Origin: CAYLZW01 sp964388085
Lineage (GTDB): Bacteria; Myxococcota; UBA727; CAYLZW01
Assembly (NCBI GenBank): GCA_964388085.1
Contig: CAYLZW010000357.1
Span: 1-5,738, forward strand
Direction of reading: 5' to 3'
Length of the DNA: 5,738 nucleotides
Made by a program: the position numbers and the translations under genes. Numbering within the stretch: position 1 is the first letter of the stretch; each line of letters opens with the position of its first letter. Positions 5,144 through 5,738 of the stretch are shown piece by piece. The notes under the pieces were generated by a model. The model ran no database searches. It was not told the DNA's origin and saw only the letters and a program-made list of their open reading frames with translations.

Positions 5144-5738
5144 GAGCCAGGCTCCCCCGCGGGGGGACGTGCAGGGGGTCCGTTCGCGGGAGGCGCCTTG
5201 TTGCCCGGCGCCTCCGTCGTCGTGCTCGGCTCCTCGTGCGACGCACCGTTGTCGGGCGCCGCGCCCTCTTGCGTGTGGCGCTGCGGCGTCGCGCTCGTGG
5301 GCGCGGGGCTCTTCGGCGGCAGCTGCTTGGCGACGGCGGCCGCCTGCATGAGCCGCTGCTGGTCGTCGTCGGGCTCGACCTTGGTGCCGCGCCAGAGCGA
5401 GAACACGCCCTGGCGGCGGTGCACCACGGTGGGCTCGCTCAGCTCGTCCGTGAGCGTGCGCGTCTTCAGCTCCAGCATGGACTCGCGCGCCTGCTCCGTC
5501 GCCACCACCGCGCGCGAGAGCGGCTTCAGCATCTCGTTCGGCACCGAGAAGGCCGGCTTGTCGTCGGGGAAGAAGTAGAGCTGCTGGTCCGGCCGGATCT
5601 TGAGGTGCTCGCGCAGGAGGTCGTAGTCGACGCGCGGCAAGAGCTGCATGCCGACGGGCACGAAGATCTGCGGGTACATCTCGGTCATCGGCTCGCCGAA
5701 GGGGATGCCGTGCACGCCGCGCCGGTTGATGACGATGA
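5140..5738 (-). CDS. Unrecognised protein with Pro-rich disordered tail, C-terminal part (5' end outside window)
   Basis: The frame is open from the right edge to the TGA at 5142-5140, giving 198 visible residues. A GTG at 5715 could serve as a start, but it has no ribosome site. The preceding residues (IVINRRG) run smoothly into VHGIPFGEPMTEMYPQ and look like ordinary protein, so the gene most likely begins outside the window. Residues about 1-135 are a folded region: a beta-rich start (PQIFVPVGMQLLPRVDYDLL), then LYFFPDDKPAFSVP with a helix of charged residues (LSRAVVATEQARESMLELKT) and GVFSLWRGTKVEP. Residues 140-198 are a low-complexity tail rich in Pro, Ala, Thr, Gly and Glu, probably disordered. 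I do not recognise the family. It is the first visible gene of the minus-strand operon. Confidence 0.8.
   Translation of the reverse strand, partial: IVINRRGVHGIPFGEPMTEMYPQIFVPVGMQLLPRVDYDLLREHLKIRPDQQLYFFPDDKPAFSVPNEMLKPLSRAVVATEQARESMLELKTRTLTDELSEPTVVHRRQGVFSLWRGTKVEPDDDQQRLMQAAAVAKQLPPKSPAPTSATPQRHTQEGAAPDNGASHEEPSTTTEAPGNKAPPANGPPARPPAGEPGS
5152..5158 (-). promoter_or_regulatory. Shine-Dalgarno site of the 400-residue gene
   Basis: GGGGGAG read on the minus strand, 8 nt before the GTG at 5143 and inside the upstream coding region. It supports the GTG start. Confidence 0.6.

Noticed and set aside
3374..5578. Very long plus-strand open frame (about 734 codons) opposite the 400-residue and Pro-rich-tail genes
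   Set aside because: Its translation is dominated by Arg, Ala, Gly, Glu and His with no recognisable domain. The minus-strand frames have normal protein composition, a Shine-Dalgarno and a stop/start overlap. It is an antisense shadow caused by high GC.
5713..5715. GTG as the true start of the Pro-rich-tail gene
   Set aside because: No ribosome site precedes it, and the frame continues openly upstream to the window edge with normal-looking residues (IVINRRG), so the gene is treated as 5'-partial.

Overview
The window is GC-rich, densely coding DNA with very short intergenic gaps, mixed GTG/ATG starts and proteins rich in Ala, Arg and Glu. It looks like a bacterial chromosome, most plausibly a Myxococcota (deltaproteobacteria-like) genome. 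That placement rests on composition and gene style only, because no rRNA or other marker gene is present. I see no tRNA, rRNA, CRISPR array, insertion sequence or phage gene.

Layout from left to right: (1) positions 1-889, minus strand: the N-terminal 296 residues of a membrane sensor with a signal anchor and an extracytoplasmic Cache-like domain; its output domain lies outside the window. (2) 1008-1487, plus: moaC, a complete molybdenum-cofactor gene transcribed divergently from the sensor. (3) 1614-2153, plus: a TM2-domain membrane protein with a cytosolic winged-helix-like tail. (4) 2202-2858, plus: a transglutaminase/papain-like fold protein. (5) 3880-2864, minus, converging on gene 4 with a 5-bp gap: a secreted or membrane protein of unknown function with a signal peptide and two C-terminal membrane segments. 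(6) 5143-3941, minus: a 400-residue soluble protein that I do not recognise. (7) 5738-5140, minus: the C-terminal 198 residues of another unrecognised protein, ending in a proline-rich disordered tail. Its stop overlaps the start of gene 6 (GTGA).

The plus-strand genes 2-4 share a strand, but nothing about their functions links them. MoaC makes cyclic pyranopterin monophosphate on its own, and no other moa/moe/mog gene is visible. The minus-strand genes 7-6-5 look like one transcription unit: 7 and 6 are translationally coupled and 5 follows after 60 bp. This cluster is the only part of the window that could belong to an uncharacterised system, although the sequence alone does not say what it does. 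Long plus-strand open frames opposite genes 1, 6 and 7 are GC-driven antisense shadows.

Promoter, hairpin and start-site calls were made by eye and carry low confidence unless stated otherwise.
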